A DNA stretch of 55,297 nucleotides from Acidobacteriota bacterium. Its GTDB lineage: Bacteria; Acidobacteriota; Thermoanaerobaculia; Multivoradales; Multivoraceae. Where the stretch lies: positions 1 through 55,297 of the forward strand of contig QQVD01000028.1 in the NCBI GenBank assembly GCA_003388555.1, read 5' to 3'. Below the pieces are notes generated by a model. The model made no database searches. It was given only the letters and a program-made list of their open reading frames with translations, and was not told where the DNA came from. The position numbers and the translations under genes were made by a program. This document shows, piece after piece, positions 8,359 through 16,364 of this stretch (positions are counted from its first letter, which is position 1; every line of letters begins with the position of its first letter).

Positions 8359-9174
8359 TCAGCCCTGCTGCCGGCGACCGCGCTCCTGGATCGCCGCACG
8401 GCGCGCACGGACCCCTTCGGCAGTCACCTCGCGGCGCATGTGCTCGGCGCTCGCCCGCGCCTCCTCGGCGAGTCCCTCGCCCAGGGTGCTCCCGAAGCCG
8501 TGGTCGATCAACCGACAGATCTCCTCGCGGGTGCGGCGATCGGTTGCGGCGATCTGGGCGGCGAGAGCCAGCGCCGCGGGCAGGAGCTGGTGGATCGGCA
8601 GCACCCGGTTGACCAGGCCCCAGCGCTCCGCGGTGTGGGCGTCGAGGAAGTTGCCGGTGAGGCTGAGCTCCTTGGCGCGCATCGGACCGATCAGACGCGG
8701 CAGCCGCTGCGACAGTCCCCATCCCGGCACCACGCCGACCAGGGCGTGGGTGTCCGCGAAGCGCGCCTCCTCGGCGGCCAGCAGGATGTCGCAGGCGAGC
8801 GCGATCTCGAAGCCGCCGGTGATCGCGACGCCGTTGATCGCGCCGACGATCGGGCGCTGCAGCGAGCGCATCGCGCCGCAGACGTCGTGGTCGCCGTCGA
8901 CGTCGCCCGCCCCGCCGCCCTGCGCCGCGTCCACGCCGTCCGGTTCGGTCTCACCGCCCAGCTCCTTGAGGTCGAGACCGGCGCAGAACGCCCGGCCGGC
9001 GCCGGTGAGCACCACCACTTCGACCGTCTCGTCGCCGGCCAGCGCCCGCAACTGCCGCACCAGCTCGCGGCGCAGCCCGCGCGACAGCGCGTTGAGCGCC
9101 TCGGGACGGTTGAGGGTCACGGTGGCCACCGCGCCGTCGCGGGCCACCAGAACCAGTGGTTCGGAATCGGACAT
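8359..9174 (-). CDS. Enoyl-CoA hydratase/isomerase family protein
   Basis: A 271-residue crotonase-fold enzyme. The first oxyanion-hole element AFCAGLDLKEL is near 62-72 and the second, GVAITGGFEIALACD, near 115-129. The glutamate in GGFE matches the first catalytic acid of enoyl-CoA hydratases. The second acid, normally in an FGQPE-type motif, is replaced in FADTHALVGVVPGWG, so hydration is not assured and another crotonase reaction is possible. A Gly/Asp-rich insertion of about 20 residues (about 75-98) follows the first oxyanion element. It stands in its own transcription unit; no other fatty-acid gene is nearby. Confidence 0.85.
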   Translation of the reverse strand: MSDSEPLVLVARDGAVATVTLNRPEALNALSRGLRRELVRQLRALAGDETVEVVVLTGAGRAFCAGLDLKELGGETEPDGVDAAQGGGAGDVDGDHDVCGAMRSLQRPIVGAINGVAITGGFEIALACDILLAAEEARFADTHALVGVVPGWGLSQRLPRLIGPMRAKELSLTGNFLDAHTAERWGLVNRVLPIHQLLPAALALAAQIAATDRRTREEICRLIDHGFGSTLGEGLAEEARASAEHMRREVTAEGVRARRAAIQERGRRQQG

Positions 9175-9247
9175 CGACCGACACGCTACATCGTCTCGCC
9201 GTTTGGCGGCGTCGAGATCGTCGAGATCGTCGCGTCCTGCCGTCGGC

Positions 9248-9871
9248 TCACCCCCCGCCGACCAGCTCCAGGTAGAAGCTGCCGGCGCCGTTCATCGTCA
9301 TCTGGATCGCGATCGCCACCAGCAGCATGCCCATCAGCCGCTCCATAGCGATCAGGCCGCGCTGCCCGAGCACCCGCGACAGGGGTGACGACAGCGAGAT
9401 GATCGCCGCCGAGGCGGCCCAGGCGATCAGGACCGCGGCCAGCCATTCCCGCCAGCGGGCCGGCTCGCGGTTGATGATCAGCAGCAGAGTCGCCATCGCC
9501 GACGGCCCCGCCACGTAGGGGATGGCGAGCGGCACGATGAAGGGCTCGCCCTCGATCTCCTCGTGACCGCCGCCGCGCGCCGCCGGGAAGATCATCTTCA
9601 GCGCGATGAGGAAGAGCACGATCCCACCGGCCACCGCCAGGGCATGCTCGGAGACGTGCAGCACGTTGAGCAGCGGCTCACCGAGGAACAGGAACAGCAC
9701 CAGCGCCAGCAGGGCGATGGCGAGCTCGCGGACGACGACGATGCGGCGCCGCGCCGGTCGCACCTTCTGCAGTGCCGCGACGAAGAAGGGGATGTTGCCG
9801 AACGGGTCCATGACCAGGAACAGCAGCACCGCCGCGGAAACCAGCGTCAGTGAATCGAGTTGGCTCTGCAA
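9248..9871 (-). CDS. MarC family inner-membrane protein
   Basis: A 207-residue polytopic membrane protein with six predicted transmembrane helices. The MarC/YhgN family signature is evident: LFLVMDPFGNIPFFVA near residues 16-31 and VPLAIPYVAGPSAMATLLL near 112-130. The family is widespread and its transport substrate is unknown; the old link to multiple antibiotic resistance is not supported experimentally. The last helix, RLMGMLLVAIAIQMTMNG, is typical. It sits 73 bases upstream of the enoyl-CoA hydratase start on the same strand. Confidence 0.88.
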   Translation of the reverse strand: MQSQLDSLTLVSAAVLLFLVMDPFGNIPFFVAALQKVRPARRRIVVVRELAIALLALVLFLFLGEPLLNVLHVSEHALAVAGGIVLFLIALKMIFPAARGGGHEEIEGEPFIVPLAIPYVAGPSAMATLLLIINREPARWREWLAAVLIAWAASAAIISLSSPLSRVLGQRGLIAMERLMGMLLVAIAIQMTMNGAGSFYLELVGGG

Positions 9872-10025
9872 GGCTCGTTCGCTCCCACTCCCCGGAGAAG
9901 CTTCAGCGGAGACGCATCGGCGGCTCCGCGGCCGGCGACCGCGATCGACGGCGCGCCGACCGTCCGTGCCCTCGATCCTGCCTCAGATCCGCCGCTCCGC
10001 CCACAGGTTTCGGCCTCCATCCGCT

Positions 10026-10577
10026 TCAGGTCGGCGCACGGTCGGCCGGACGCACCATGAACAGCACCTCCCGGCCGCCCAGCCGGTCCAGCCAGCCCTC
10101 GCCGGCCGGCATCGACGTACGGCGGAAGCCCTCTCGCTCGTAGCAGCGGATCGCCGCACTGTTCTCCGCCAGCACGAAGAGCGAGGTCTCGAGAGAGCGG
10201 TCACCGGCGCCTCCGAGCCGGATCAACCGGCGGATCAGCTCGCCCCCGACGCCGGCGCCGCGCCGATCCGGCGCCACCGCCAGCCGCGCCAGGTGCAGGC
10301 GGCCTCCTCGTCCGTAGCTCTGACCGAACGCGAGCGTCCTGCCCCTGCTGTCGACGAGGAAACGGCTGGTGTTGGCCTGCAGCCGCAGGTCGTCGCGGAA
10401 ACTGTCGTCGTCGAAAGGCCAACGGAACTCGGGACCGCCCCAGGCCAGCACCTCGTCGGCCGACGACCACCAGCCGGCGAGCTGATCGAGGCGCTCCGCA
10501 GTCACCTCCGCCAGGCGGAAGGGCCGCCGCAGTGCGGCGCTTCCGGGCCTCGAACCGGGTCGAGGCGGCACGGGCAT
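10026..10577 (-). CDS. GNAT family N-acetyltransferase
   Basis: A 183-residue acetyltransferase. The acetyl-CoA binding motif A is LARLAVAPDRRGAGVGGELIRRL (about 98-120), with the R/Q-x-x-G-x-G loop as DRRGAGVGG. Motif B, LFVLAENSAAIRCYEREGF, follows near 135-153. The N-terminal half (FRLAEVTAERLDQLAGWW and WGGPEFRWPF) resembles the subgroup acting on small molecules or antibiotics, but no substrate can be assigned. It is the first of six GNAT domains in the window. Confidence 0.85.
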   Translation of the reverse strand: MPVPPRPGSRPGSAALRRPFRLAEVTAERLDQLAGWWSSADEVLAWGGPEFRWPFDDDSFRDDLRLQANTSRFLVDSRGRTLAFGQSYGRGGRLHLARLAVAPDRRGAGVGGELIRRLIRLGGAGDRSLETSLFVLAENSAAIRCYEREGFRRTSMPAGEGWLDRLGGREVLFMVRPADRAPT

Positions 10578-10852
10578 GGGACGACCTCCGTTCAGCCTCG
10601 TCGTGGACTCTCCGATCGCTGAGAGATCCTAGTCTCCAGCCGCTGACCCGGGCCCCTCACTGCGTCCGAGGGTCTCAGCCCGACCCAGCCGGGCAGGGCG
10701 ACGAGGAGGCGGCACGTCTCTCCGGTCTTCTCCTCGGGCCTGCGCTCGAGTGCTCGGGCATAATGCGCCGCGCCAGACGTTGTCGGATCCGTACCGGTGG
10801 CGGCTGGACGTTTCGCCGCGGCACCGCATCGCCCGACCTACCTCGCGACCCG

Positions 10853-12412
10853 ATGATCCCATCCCTCCTGCACCGGTCTTCAGCCACCCTGTTGGTCGCC
10901 CTTCTCTGGCCACTCTCAGCGGCCGCGGCCCAGCCCGGTGAAGCGGCGCTCGCCGAGGCACGTCGCGCCGTCGAGGCAGGGAGCTTCGAGTCGGCGATCG
11001 GTCTCCTCGAGCCGGCCTCGGTCTCTCTCGACGCCGAGGGTCGGCTGCTGCTCGCCGAAGCCTATCGAGGCGCCGGCCGGGCCGAGGACGCCCTCGCCCT
11101 GCTCGAGCCGCTGGCCGCGAGCGACGGCGCTTCCGCCAAGGTGCTGGTCGCGACGGGTCAGGCGGCGGCCGAGAGCGGCGATCCCGAGAAGGCGGCGCGC
11201 CTGTTCACCCGCGCCATCCAGGCAGATCCGTCCTCCACCGCGGTGCGCGAGCTGGGTGTGCTCTTCGCCACGATGGGAGATCACCGCCGCGGCTACCCCC
11301 TGCTGCTCGACTGGGTCCGCCGGAATCCGGGCGACGGCGCCGCGCTGCTGCTCACCGCTCTCTCCGCGCTGGATCTCGAGCGTCCACACGACGCGCTCGA
11401 GCTGCTCGGCGCCCTGCGCGCCGACGATCCGCGGGTGGCGCTGCTGCGCGGTCGTGCTCTGGTGCTGCACGAGAGAGGTGCCGAAGCCATTCCGCTGCTC
11501 GAGCCGCTGCTCGCCGACGCCGCGCCCGACCAGGCGGGAGAGCTGCGCCACGCGCTGGCCGACGCCTACCTCCAGTCCGAACAGCCCACCAAGGCGATCC
11601 AGCTCATCGAGGGCAACGTCGGCGACGACGTGCAGCTCGCCCTCAAGCTGTCGGCGGCGTTCGAGCAGGCGGGCTACCTGTCTTCGGCGCTGTCGGCGAT
11701 CAAGCGCTTCGTCGAGCCGCTCGTCGAGCGCCTCGAGGACCTGCCCGACGAGCTGCGCGAGGACGCCGCGGAGATGGCGCTGCGCTACGGCCGCCTGCTG
11801 CTCGCCAGCGACGATGCCGAGCAGGCCTCGTCGTACCTCGAGGTCGCCACCGAGCTCGACGAGCTCAGCCTCGATGCCTGGCGGCTGCGCGCCGAGGTGC
11901 ACGACGCTCTCGGCGACTCCGCCGCCAGCTCGACGGCACGCGAGCGCGTAGCGGCTCTCGAGCAGCTCGACGTGGCCGCCAACGAAGGCGAGGTGACGGT
12001 CATCGACGACGACACCGGCATCGCGATCCGCGAAGCGCTGGTGCTCAGCCGGACCGATCCGCGCGCCGCGCTCGAGGAGCTGCACTTCGAGGCCCAGGTC
12101 GCTCCCCGGGATCCGCGGCCTCCGCTCGCCGCGGCGCTGGTGCTGCTCAACCTGGCGCAGTTCGACGACGCCCGCAAGGCCGTCGATCTGGCGCTGACCC
12201 TGGTGCCGGCCCCGACCACCGAGGCGGCACGACGCAACGAATTGCTCGTCGGGTTCCGGGTCCGCGGCCTCTCCCTCAAGGCCCGCATCGCCGCCTCCCA
12301 GAACCGGCTCGACGAGGCGCGCTCGCTGCTCTCCGAGCTGCTGCAGCTAGACCCCGACAACGAGGCCGCCCGCCTGCGTCTGGAGAGGCTGCAGGCCCTG
12401 GGGCCTGAATAG
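10853..12412 (+). CDS. Exported TPR repeat protein
   Basis: A 519-residue protein with an N-terminal signal peptide (LLVALLWPLSAAAAQ). The rest is almost wholly helical tetratricopeptide repeats, with recurring spaced G/A-x-x-x-A-x-x-x-F/L patterns such as AARLFTRAIQADPSS and DEARSLLSELLQLDPDN near the C terminus. TPR proteins are protein-interaction scaffolds, and this one should be periplasmic. The ATG at 10853 is chosen because it opens the signal peptide; longer in-frame readings overlap the promoter region. The TAG stop codon is fused to the first unit of a TAGGGG-type heptamer array. Confidence 0.82.
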   Translation: MIPSLLHRSSATLLVALLWPLSAAAAQPGEAALAEARRAVEAGSFESAIGLLEPASVSLDAEGRLLLAEAYRGAGRAEDALALLEPLAASDGASAKVLVATGQAAAESGDPEKAARLFTRAIQADPSSTAVRELGVLFATMGDHRRGYPLLLDWVRRNPGDGAALLLTALSALDLERPHDALELLGALRADDPRVALLRGRALVLHERGAEAIPLLEPLLADAAPDQAGELRHALADAYLQSEQPTKAIQLIEGNVGDDVQLALKLSAAFEQAGYLSSALSAIKRFVEPLVERLEDLPDELREDAAEMALRYGRLLLASDDAEQASSYLEVATELDELSLDAWRLRAEVHDALGDSAASSTARERVAALEQLDVAANEGEVTVIDDDTGIAIREALVLSRTDPRAALEELHFEAQVAPRDPRPPLAAALVLLNLAQFDDARKAVDLALTLVPAPTTEAARRNELLVGFRVRGLSLKARIAASQNRLDEARSLLSELLQLDPDNEAARLRLERLQALGPE

Positions 12413-12477
12413 GGGTCAGGGGTTAGGGGTTAGGGGTTAGGGGTTGGGGGTCAGGGGTTAGGGGTTGGGGGTTGGGG
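12410..12477 (+). repeat. GGGGTTA/GGGGTCA heptamer array starting in the TPR gene stop codon
   Basis: About nine to ten units of TTAGGGG, TCAGGGG or TTGGGGG run on the plus strand directly from the TAG stop of the TPR gene. The G-rich strand is the sense strand. Some units contain TAG. It pairs as an inverted arm with the C-rich array at 12682-12715, so the two converging transcripts both end in G-tracts. Confidence 0.95.
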
Positions 12478-12681
12478 CTGGTGGATCGCGTCCCTGCTCC
12501 TGCTCGGCACCACCTGGCGCCAGTGGCCTGCGCCGGTGGTCGGACGACGAGGCCAGCGGCGCCCTCTGGCCTACGCGCTGGGGAAGATCGAAGCGCGTCG
12601 GAGGCTCAGGAGGTCTGGACACGAAGACGGGGCTGTCGAGGGATCGGTCCCCTGAGCTGTCGTCCTCGCCTCGGCTCTCGA

Positions 12682-12715
12682 CCCCCAACCCCTGACCCCT
12701 AACCCCCAACCCCTT
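12682..12715 (-). repeat. Opposing heptamer array after the FG-GAP gene stop
   Basis: On the plus strand this is a run of CCCCCAA, CCCCTGA and CCCCTAA units. On the minus strand, which is the sense strand of the FG-GAP/ASPIC gene ending at 12728, it reads as GGGG heptamers after a TAG stop and two TAGGCGG-like units. The roughly 200 bases between the arms (12478-12681) hold no supportable gene. Confidence 0.9.
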
Positions 12716-12727
12716 CCGCCTACCCGC

Positions 12728-14665
12728 CTACCCCTCCGGCTCGACGATCAGGTTCAGCTCGCCGGCGGTGGCGTCGACGGTCTGCACCGCGCCGCTCGGC
12801 CAGCGCACCTCGATGCGGTCGACGCCGGTCGCCTCGCCGAGGCCGAAGTAGAGCGGCAGGGAGCTCTGGGTCAGGTAGCCACTCTTGCCGTCGACCTGCT
12901 GGGTGAGGGTGCGTCCGCCAGCGGTCACCCGCACGATCGCTCCCAGGCCGTCGCGATTGGAGCGTGTGCCCTGCAGGCGCACGCCGACCCAGTTCACGGC
13001 GCGACGATCGGAGAGGTCGCTGACCAGGACCTGAGGCACGTCGTTGAACTCGGTGGTCACGATGTCGAGGTCGCCGTCGCTGTCGATGTCGATGATGGCG
13101 CTCGAACGGCTGCCCTTGCTGGCATACACGGTCCACCTGCCGCTGCGCTCGGCGCACAGCCGGTGGCGGGCATCGTCACCGTCGCAGTCGAGCTCGAACC
13201 AAGGGGTCCGTGGATTGCCGTCGCGCGGCTCGACGCCGACCAGGAACTCGGCGTCGCGCAACATCTCGCCGCGGTCGTTGAGCAGCACGCTGTTCACTCC
13301 GTAGCGGAACGGGTAGTTCATGCTCGAGGCGAGGAAGGCGTCTTCCCATCCATCGGCGTTGAGGTCGGCGACGGTGAGGCCCCACGGCCAGTAGTTCTCG
13401 GCGCCGATGTCGTCGGAGATCTCGGTGAACCTGCCGTCGCCTTCGTTGCGGTAGAAGGCGTTGCCGTAGATGTTCGGTGCGCCCTGCTCGCGCCACGGCT
13501 TCATCATCGCCTTGTCCTTCTCGAAGCCCGGCGGGATGCGCAGCTGCATGTCGGAGTGCATGTCGGTCAGGTAGAGGTCGAGGTCGCCGTCGCCGTCCCA
13601 GTCGAAGAACTCGACGCCCATGGTGCCGAACGGCGTCTTGCCGAGGATCTCCTTGGTGCGGTCGACGAACTTCCTGCCGCCCTCGTTGATCCACAGGCGG
13701 TCGTCGCCCTGCATGTTGATCGCCAGCAGATCCGGATAGCGGTCGCCGTTGGCGTCGAAGAACGTGGCGTCGCCGGTCCAGCCGCCGTCGACCAGACCGG
13801 TTTCCTCGGAGACGTCGACGAACTTGCCGCCGTCGTTGCGGTAGAGGATCGAGTTCTCGGTCCGGTGCGGCATCTCGTGGCCGCTGAACGCGTCCTCGAA
13901 GCCGACGTAGGCGCCGCCGCGACCCGTCGCCGAGCCGCTGTAGACGCCGACGTTGGCCAGGAAGAGGTCGAGGTCGCCGTCGAGGTCGTAGTCGAAGAAG
14001 GTGGCGCCCGACGAGTGGCCGACGTGACCGAGACCCGCCTCCGCGGTGACGTCGATGAACCTGCCGCCGCCTTCGTTGCGGAAGAGCACGTTGCCCATCC
14101 GCACCGTGGTCACGAAGAGGTCGGGGTCGCCGTCGTCGTCGTAGTCGGCGAACGAGCAGGTCACCGAGATGCGCTCGGCGAGCCCGACGCCGGCGCGTTC
14201 GGTGATGTTCTCGAAGGTGCCGTCGCCGCGACCGCGCCACAGCTCGTTCGAACCGATCTGGGTGAGGAAGTAGAGGTCGAGGTGGCCGTCGCCGTCGACG
14301 TCGGCGACGCCGAGGCCGTTGCCGTGGTCGTAGTGCACCGGCTTCCAGTTCAGGCCCGAGTCGTCGGTGATCTCGTGCCGGAAGGTGATGCCCGAAGCGG
14401 CGAGCCGATCGTCGAAGCGGAAGTCGGTGTCGACGCCGAACTTGCGGCGCGTCTGCTCCTGTGCGAACTGTCGCATCTCGGCCATCTCGAGGTGGGCGTC
14501 GGGGGTGAGCACCAGGATCACCTGCTTGCCGTCGATGGTGGCCTCCTGTTGCGCGGCGGCGGGCGTGAAGGCGATCAAGGCGAGCGACGACGCGAAGAGC
14601 AGGGCCTTCGCGGGGCTCGCCGGAGACAGGCACGGTTGGAGGCGGCTCGGCTGAGTCGAGAACAT
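12728..14665 (-). CDS. CRTAC1-like FG-GAP/VCBS repeat protein with ASPIC/UnbV domain
   Basis: A 645-residue exported protein. A signal peptide (about 18-40) is followed by an FG-GAP beta-propeller with calcium-binding DxDxDGxxDL loops: DVDGDGHLDLYF near 120, DYDLDGDLDLFL near 230, DWDGDGDLDLYL near 385 and DIDSDGDLDIVT near 545, with a less regular copy near 330. The C terminus (about 565-640) is an ASPIC/UnbV domain with QQVDGKSGYLTQSSLPLYFGLG and VRWPSG. The family is abundant in Acidobacteriota and Planctomycetes and is thought to act in extracellular binding or adhesion. The gene has its own leader and ends in a 7-bp G-tract array. Confidence 0.9.
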   Translation of the reverse strand: MFSTQPSRLQPCLSPASPAKALLFASSLALIAFTPAAAQQEATIDGKQVILVLTPDAHLEMAEMRQFAQEQTRRKFGVDTDFRFDDRLAASGITFRHEITDDSGLNWKPVHYDHGNGLGVADVDGDGHLDLYFLTQIGSNELWRGRGDGTFENITERAGVGLAERISVTCSFADYDDDGDPDLFVTTVRMGNVLFRNEGGGRFIDVTAEAGLGHVGHSSGATFFDYDLDGDLDLFLANVGVYSGSATGRGGAYVGFEDAFSGHEMPHRTENSILYRNDGGKFVDVSEETGLVDGGWTGDATFFDANGDRYPDLLAINMQGDDRLWINEGGRKFVDRTKEILGKTPFGTMGVEFFDWDGDGDLDLYLTDMHSDMQLRIPPGFEKDKAMMKPWREQGAPNIYGNAFYRNEGDGRFTEISDDIGAENYWPWGLTVADLNADGWEDAFLASSMNYPFRYGVNSVLLNDRGEMLRDAEFLVGVEPRDGNPRTPWFELDCDGDDARHRLCAERSGRWTVYASKGSRSSAIIDIDSDGDLDIVTTEFNDVPQVLVSDLSDRRAVNWVGVRLQGTRSNRDGLGAIVRVTAGGRTLTQQVDGKSGYLTQSSLPLYFGLGEATGVDRIEVRWPSGAVQTVDATAGELNLIVEPEG

Positions 14666-14852
14666 CGGGTGACCTCGTCGGAGAAGGCTGATCGGCGGGT
14701 GACCGACGGCGAGGGCCGCCCCTCCGGAGTCCCTTCGGCTCCGTGATGGCGGCTGCTGGCGCCGGTGCGCGGTCCCTGGACCGCGCCTTCAGCGGCCGGC
14801 GATCCGCAGGTGACCGTCGCCGCTGCCCGGCAGCCTATCCGACCGCTCCCGA

Positions 14853-14877
14853 CCGCTCCCGCACCGGTCGGGAGCGG
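14853..14877 (-). terminator. Perfect GC hairpin downstream of the Spy-like gene
   Basis: CCGCTCCCG and CGGGAGCGG form a perfect 9-bp stem with a 7-base loop, 18 bases past the stop of the minus-strand Spy/CpxP-like gene. There is no U-tract, so it is only a candidate terminator or 3' end stabiliser. Confidence 0.4.
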
Positions 14878-14895
14878 CCGGGCCGACGCCCCGAC

Positions 14896-15477
14896 TCAGT
14901 CGCCGTGTCCGCTCGTCGCCTCCGCATGCCGACGGTGCAGCGACTCGCGTTGCTCGGGATCCAGAATCTGCATCAGCTCGTGCACGCACTCCGCCGTGGA
15001 CACCAGGAGCTCCTCCTGCTCGGCGCCCCAGTCCGCCGCGATCTGTCGCACCGCACCGACGTCGAGCACCTCGGCGTGGATCTGCCGGGCGAGGAGGTCG
15101 TGCAGCTCGTGGCCACGCTGCGAGGCGGCGGTCACTCTGGGCGCACAGCGCTGGTGCAGGTCGTCGACCGCCGCACGCTGCGAGTCGTCGAGTCCGAGAT
15201 CGGGCAGGGCGTGCGCCAGCCAGCGGTGCAGAGCGTGCAGGTCGAGACCGGCGTGTGCCGGCAGAGAATGGGATGAGGCCGGGTGCGCACCGGCTCCGGC
15301 GTGAGGAGCGGACCCGTGGCGCACGACCGGATGGTGCTGTGCGACGACTCCTGGGGCCCCGAGAACGAGAGCTGAGGTGACGAGCAGGCAGGCGACGACG
15401 GCAGGGCCGGCGGGGCGGCGAGGCATCGCGCCTCGGGCAGGCCGGAGCTGGCGGCGGAGGGTGTGGGTCTCGAACAT
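14896..15477 (-). CDS. His-rich Spy/CpxP-like periplasmic protein
   Basis: A 193-residue exported protein. The signal segment (about 25-47) ends GVVAQ and is followed by a histidine-rich stretch to about residue 90 (HHPVVRHG, HAGAGAHPASSHS, HAGLDLHALHRW). The helical core then has the Spy/CpxP/ZraP pattern: DLGLDDSQRAAVDDLHQ, a middle helix with HELHDLLARQIHAE, and a final LDPEQRESLHRRHAEA. Family members are periplasmic chaperones or metal sensors (heavy-metal resistance fold), and the histidines suggest metal binding. It is divergent from the ECF sigma operon and shares its promoter region, so it is a likely target of that sigma factor. Confidence 0.75.
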   Translation of the reverse strand: MFETHTLRRQLRPARGAMPRRPAGPAVVACLLVTSALVLGAPGVVAQHHPVVRHGSAPHAGAGAHPASSHSLPAHAGLDLHALHRWLAHALPDLGLDDSQRAAVDDLHQRCAPRVTAASQRGHELHDLLARQIHAEVLDVGAVRQIAADWGAEQEELLVSTAECVHELMQILDPEQRESLHRRHAEATSGHGD

Positions 15478-15556
15478 GGTCGTTCTCCCTGAAGTGATTT
15501 CGGTTCGTTCGGCGTCTCGTCGGGGTAAAGCCGCGACGGCAGCCCCGTCCTCCCCA

Positions 15557-15585
15557 CCAGAGTCGCGGCCGCCGGTCCCGGTTAC
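15557..15585 (-). promoter_or_regulatory. ECF-type promoter for the Spy-like gene
   Basis: On the minus strand, GTAACC (15585-15580) is followed, 19 bases after its AAC, by TCTGG (15561-15557). This fits a GNAAC...TCT ECF promoter. It mirrors the plus-strand promoter with identical spacing; the two GTAACC elements form an inverted repeat with a 15-base centre. Confidence 0.6.
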
Positions 15586-15600
15586 GAGATCGGCCGCTTT

Positions 15601-15630
15601 GTAACCAGAGGCCCCGACGCCGCATCTATA
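15601..15630 (+). promoter_or_regulatory. ECF-type promoter for the sigma factor operon
   Basis: GTAACC at 15601-15606 and TCTATA at 15625-15630, with 19 bases between the AAC and TCT. This is the expected layout of an ECF-recognised promoter and suggests autoregulation of the operon at 15747. The distance to the start codon leaves a leader of about 110 bases that contains the 9-bp repeats. Confidence 0.6.
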
Positions 15631-15691
15631 GTGGTGACGGAAGTCCATCCGTCCACATCGGCGGCCTACGACCGCCCTGACCGCGCCGACC

Positions 15692-15729
15692 GCGCCAGGC
15701 CAGCCAGGCCAGCCAGGCCAGCCAGGCCC
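15692..15729. repeat. Four-unit 9-bp tandem repeat in the sigma gene leader
   Basis: Consecutive copies of CCAGGCCAG (9-bp period, about four units) lie between the ECF promoter and the sigma gene start. They are within the predicted 5' untranslated leader. Copy number could vary and change leader structure; no function is shown by sequence alone. Confidence 0.85.
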
Positions 15730-15746
15730 GCGAGCGACCACGCACC

Positions 15747-16364
15747 GTGCAGCCCTGCTCCCCACTCAGCAGAACCGTGCCCGAGGCGCCGCCCGTCTGG
15801 CTGGCGTCCTCCCAGGAGCCCGTCCGCCCCGGCGCGACGCCGCAGGAGGACGAATGGGTGCGCAGCGCCAGGGCCGGCGATCCCGAGGCCTTCGGTGAGC
15901 TGGTGCGCCTCCACCAGCGCCGGGTCTGGGGTCTGTGCAGCCGCTTCTTCGCCCAGCGCAGCGAGGTCGAGGACGCCGCGCAGCAGACCTTCCTGACCGC
16001 CTGGAGCAAGCTGCACACGTACCGCGCGCGGGCTCCTTTCGAGCACTGGTTGACCCGCGTCTGCCTGCGCTGCTGCTACCGCGAGCTGCGCCGCCGGCCG
16101 GCGGCGACCGAGCCGCTGGAGACGGCGTCGGCGGTCGCCTCGAGACCGACGGGCGACGCCTGCGCCCGGGTCGACGCGGACCGCCTGCTGGCGCGCCTCC
16201 CTCCCGCCGATCGATTCCTCCTCGTGCTGCTCGAGTCGTTCGGCCTGAGCACCGCCGAGGTGGCCGAGCGTCTCGGCTGGAGCCGGGTCAACGTCAAGGT
16301 GCGCGCCCACCGGGCAAGGCGACGGCTGCGTACCCTGGCGGGTCTGCCGGAGAGCTCGCGGTGA
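15747..16364 (+). CDS. ECF-type RNA polymerase sigma factor
   Basis: Up to 205 residues. Sigma region 2 spans about 37-105, with FGELVRLHQRRVWGLCSRFF, then EVEDAAQQTFLTAWSKL and the promoter-melting segment ending FEHWLTRVCLR. Region 4 spans about 145-195, with LPPADRFLLVLLESFGLSTAEVAERLGWSRVNVKVRAHRARRRL containing the -35 recognition helix. There is no region 1 or 3, as in ECF factors. The GTG at 15747 is the longest start; a GTG near 15795 is also possible because the first 30 residues look unstructured. The stop overlaps the anti-sigma GTG by GTGA, indicating translational coupling. Confidence 0.9.
   Translation: MQPCSPLSRTVPEAPPVWLASSQEPVRPGATPQEDEWVRSARAGDPEAFGELVRLHQRRVWGLCSRFFAQRSEVEDAAQQTFLTAWSKLHTYRARAPFEHWLTRVCLRCCYRELRRRPAATEPLETASAVASRPTGDACARVDADRLLARLPPADRFLLVLLESFGLSTAEVAERLGWSRVNVKVRAHRARRRLRTLAGLPESSR

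Noticed and set aside
14853-14877. Certain intrinsic terminator
   Set aside because: The hairpin is perfect but has no U-tract, so it is listed only as a candidate.
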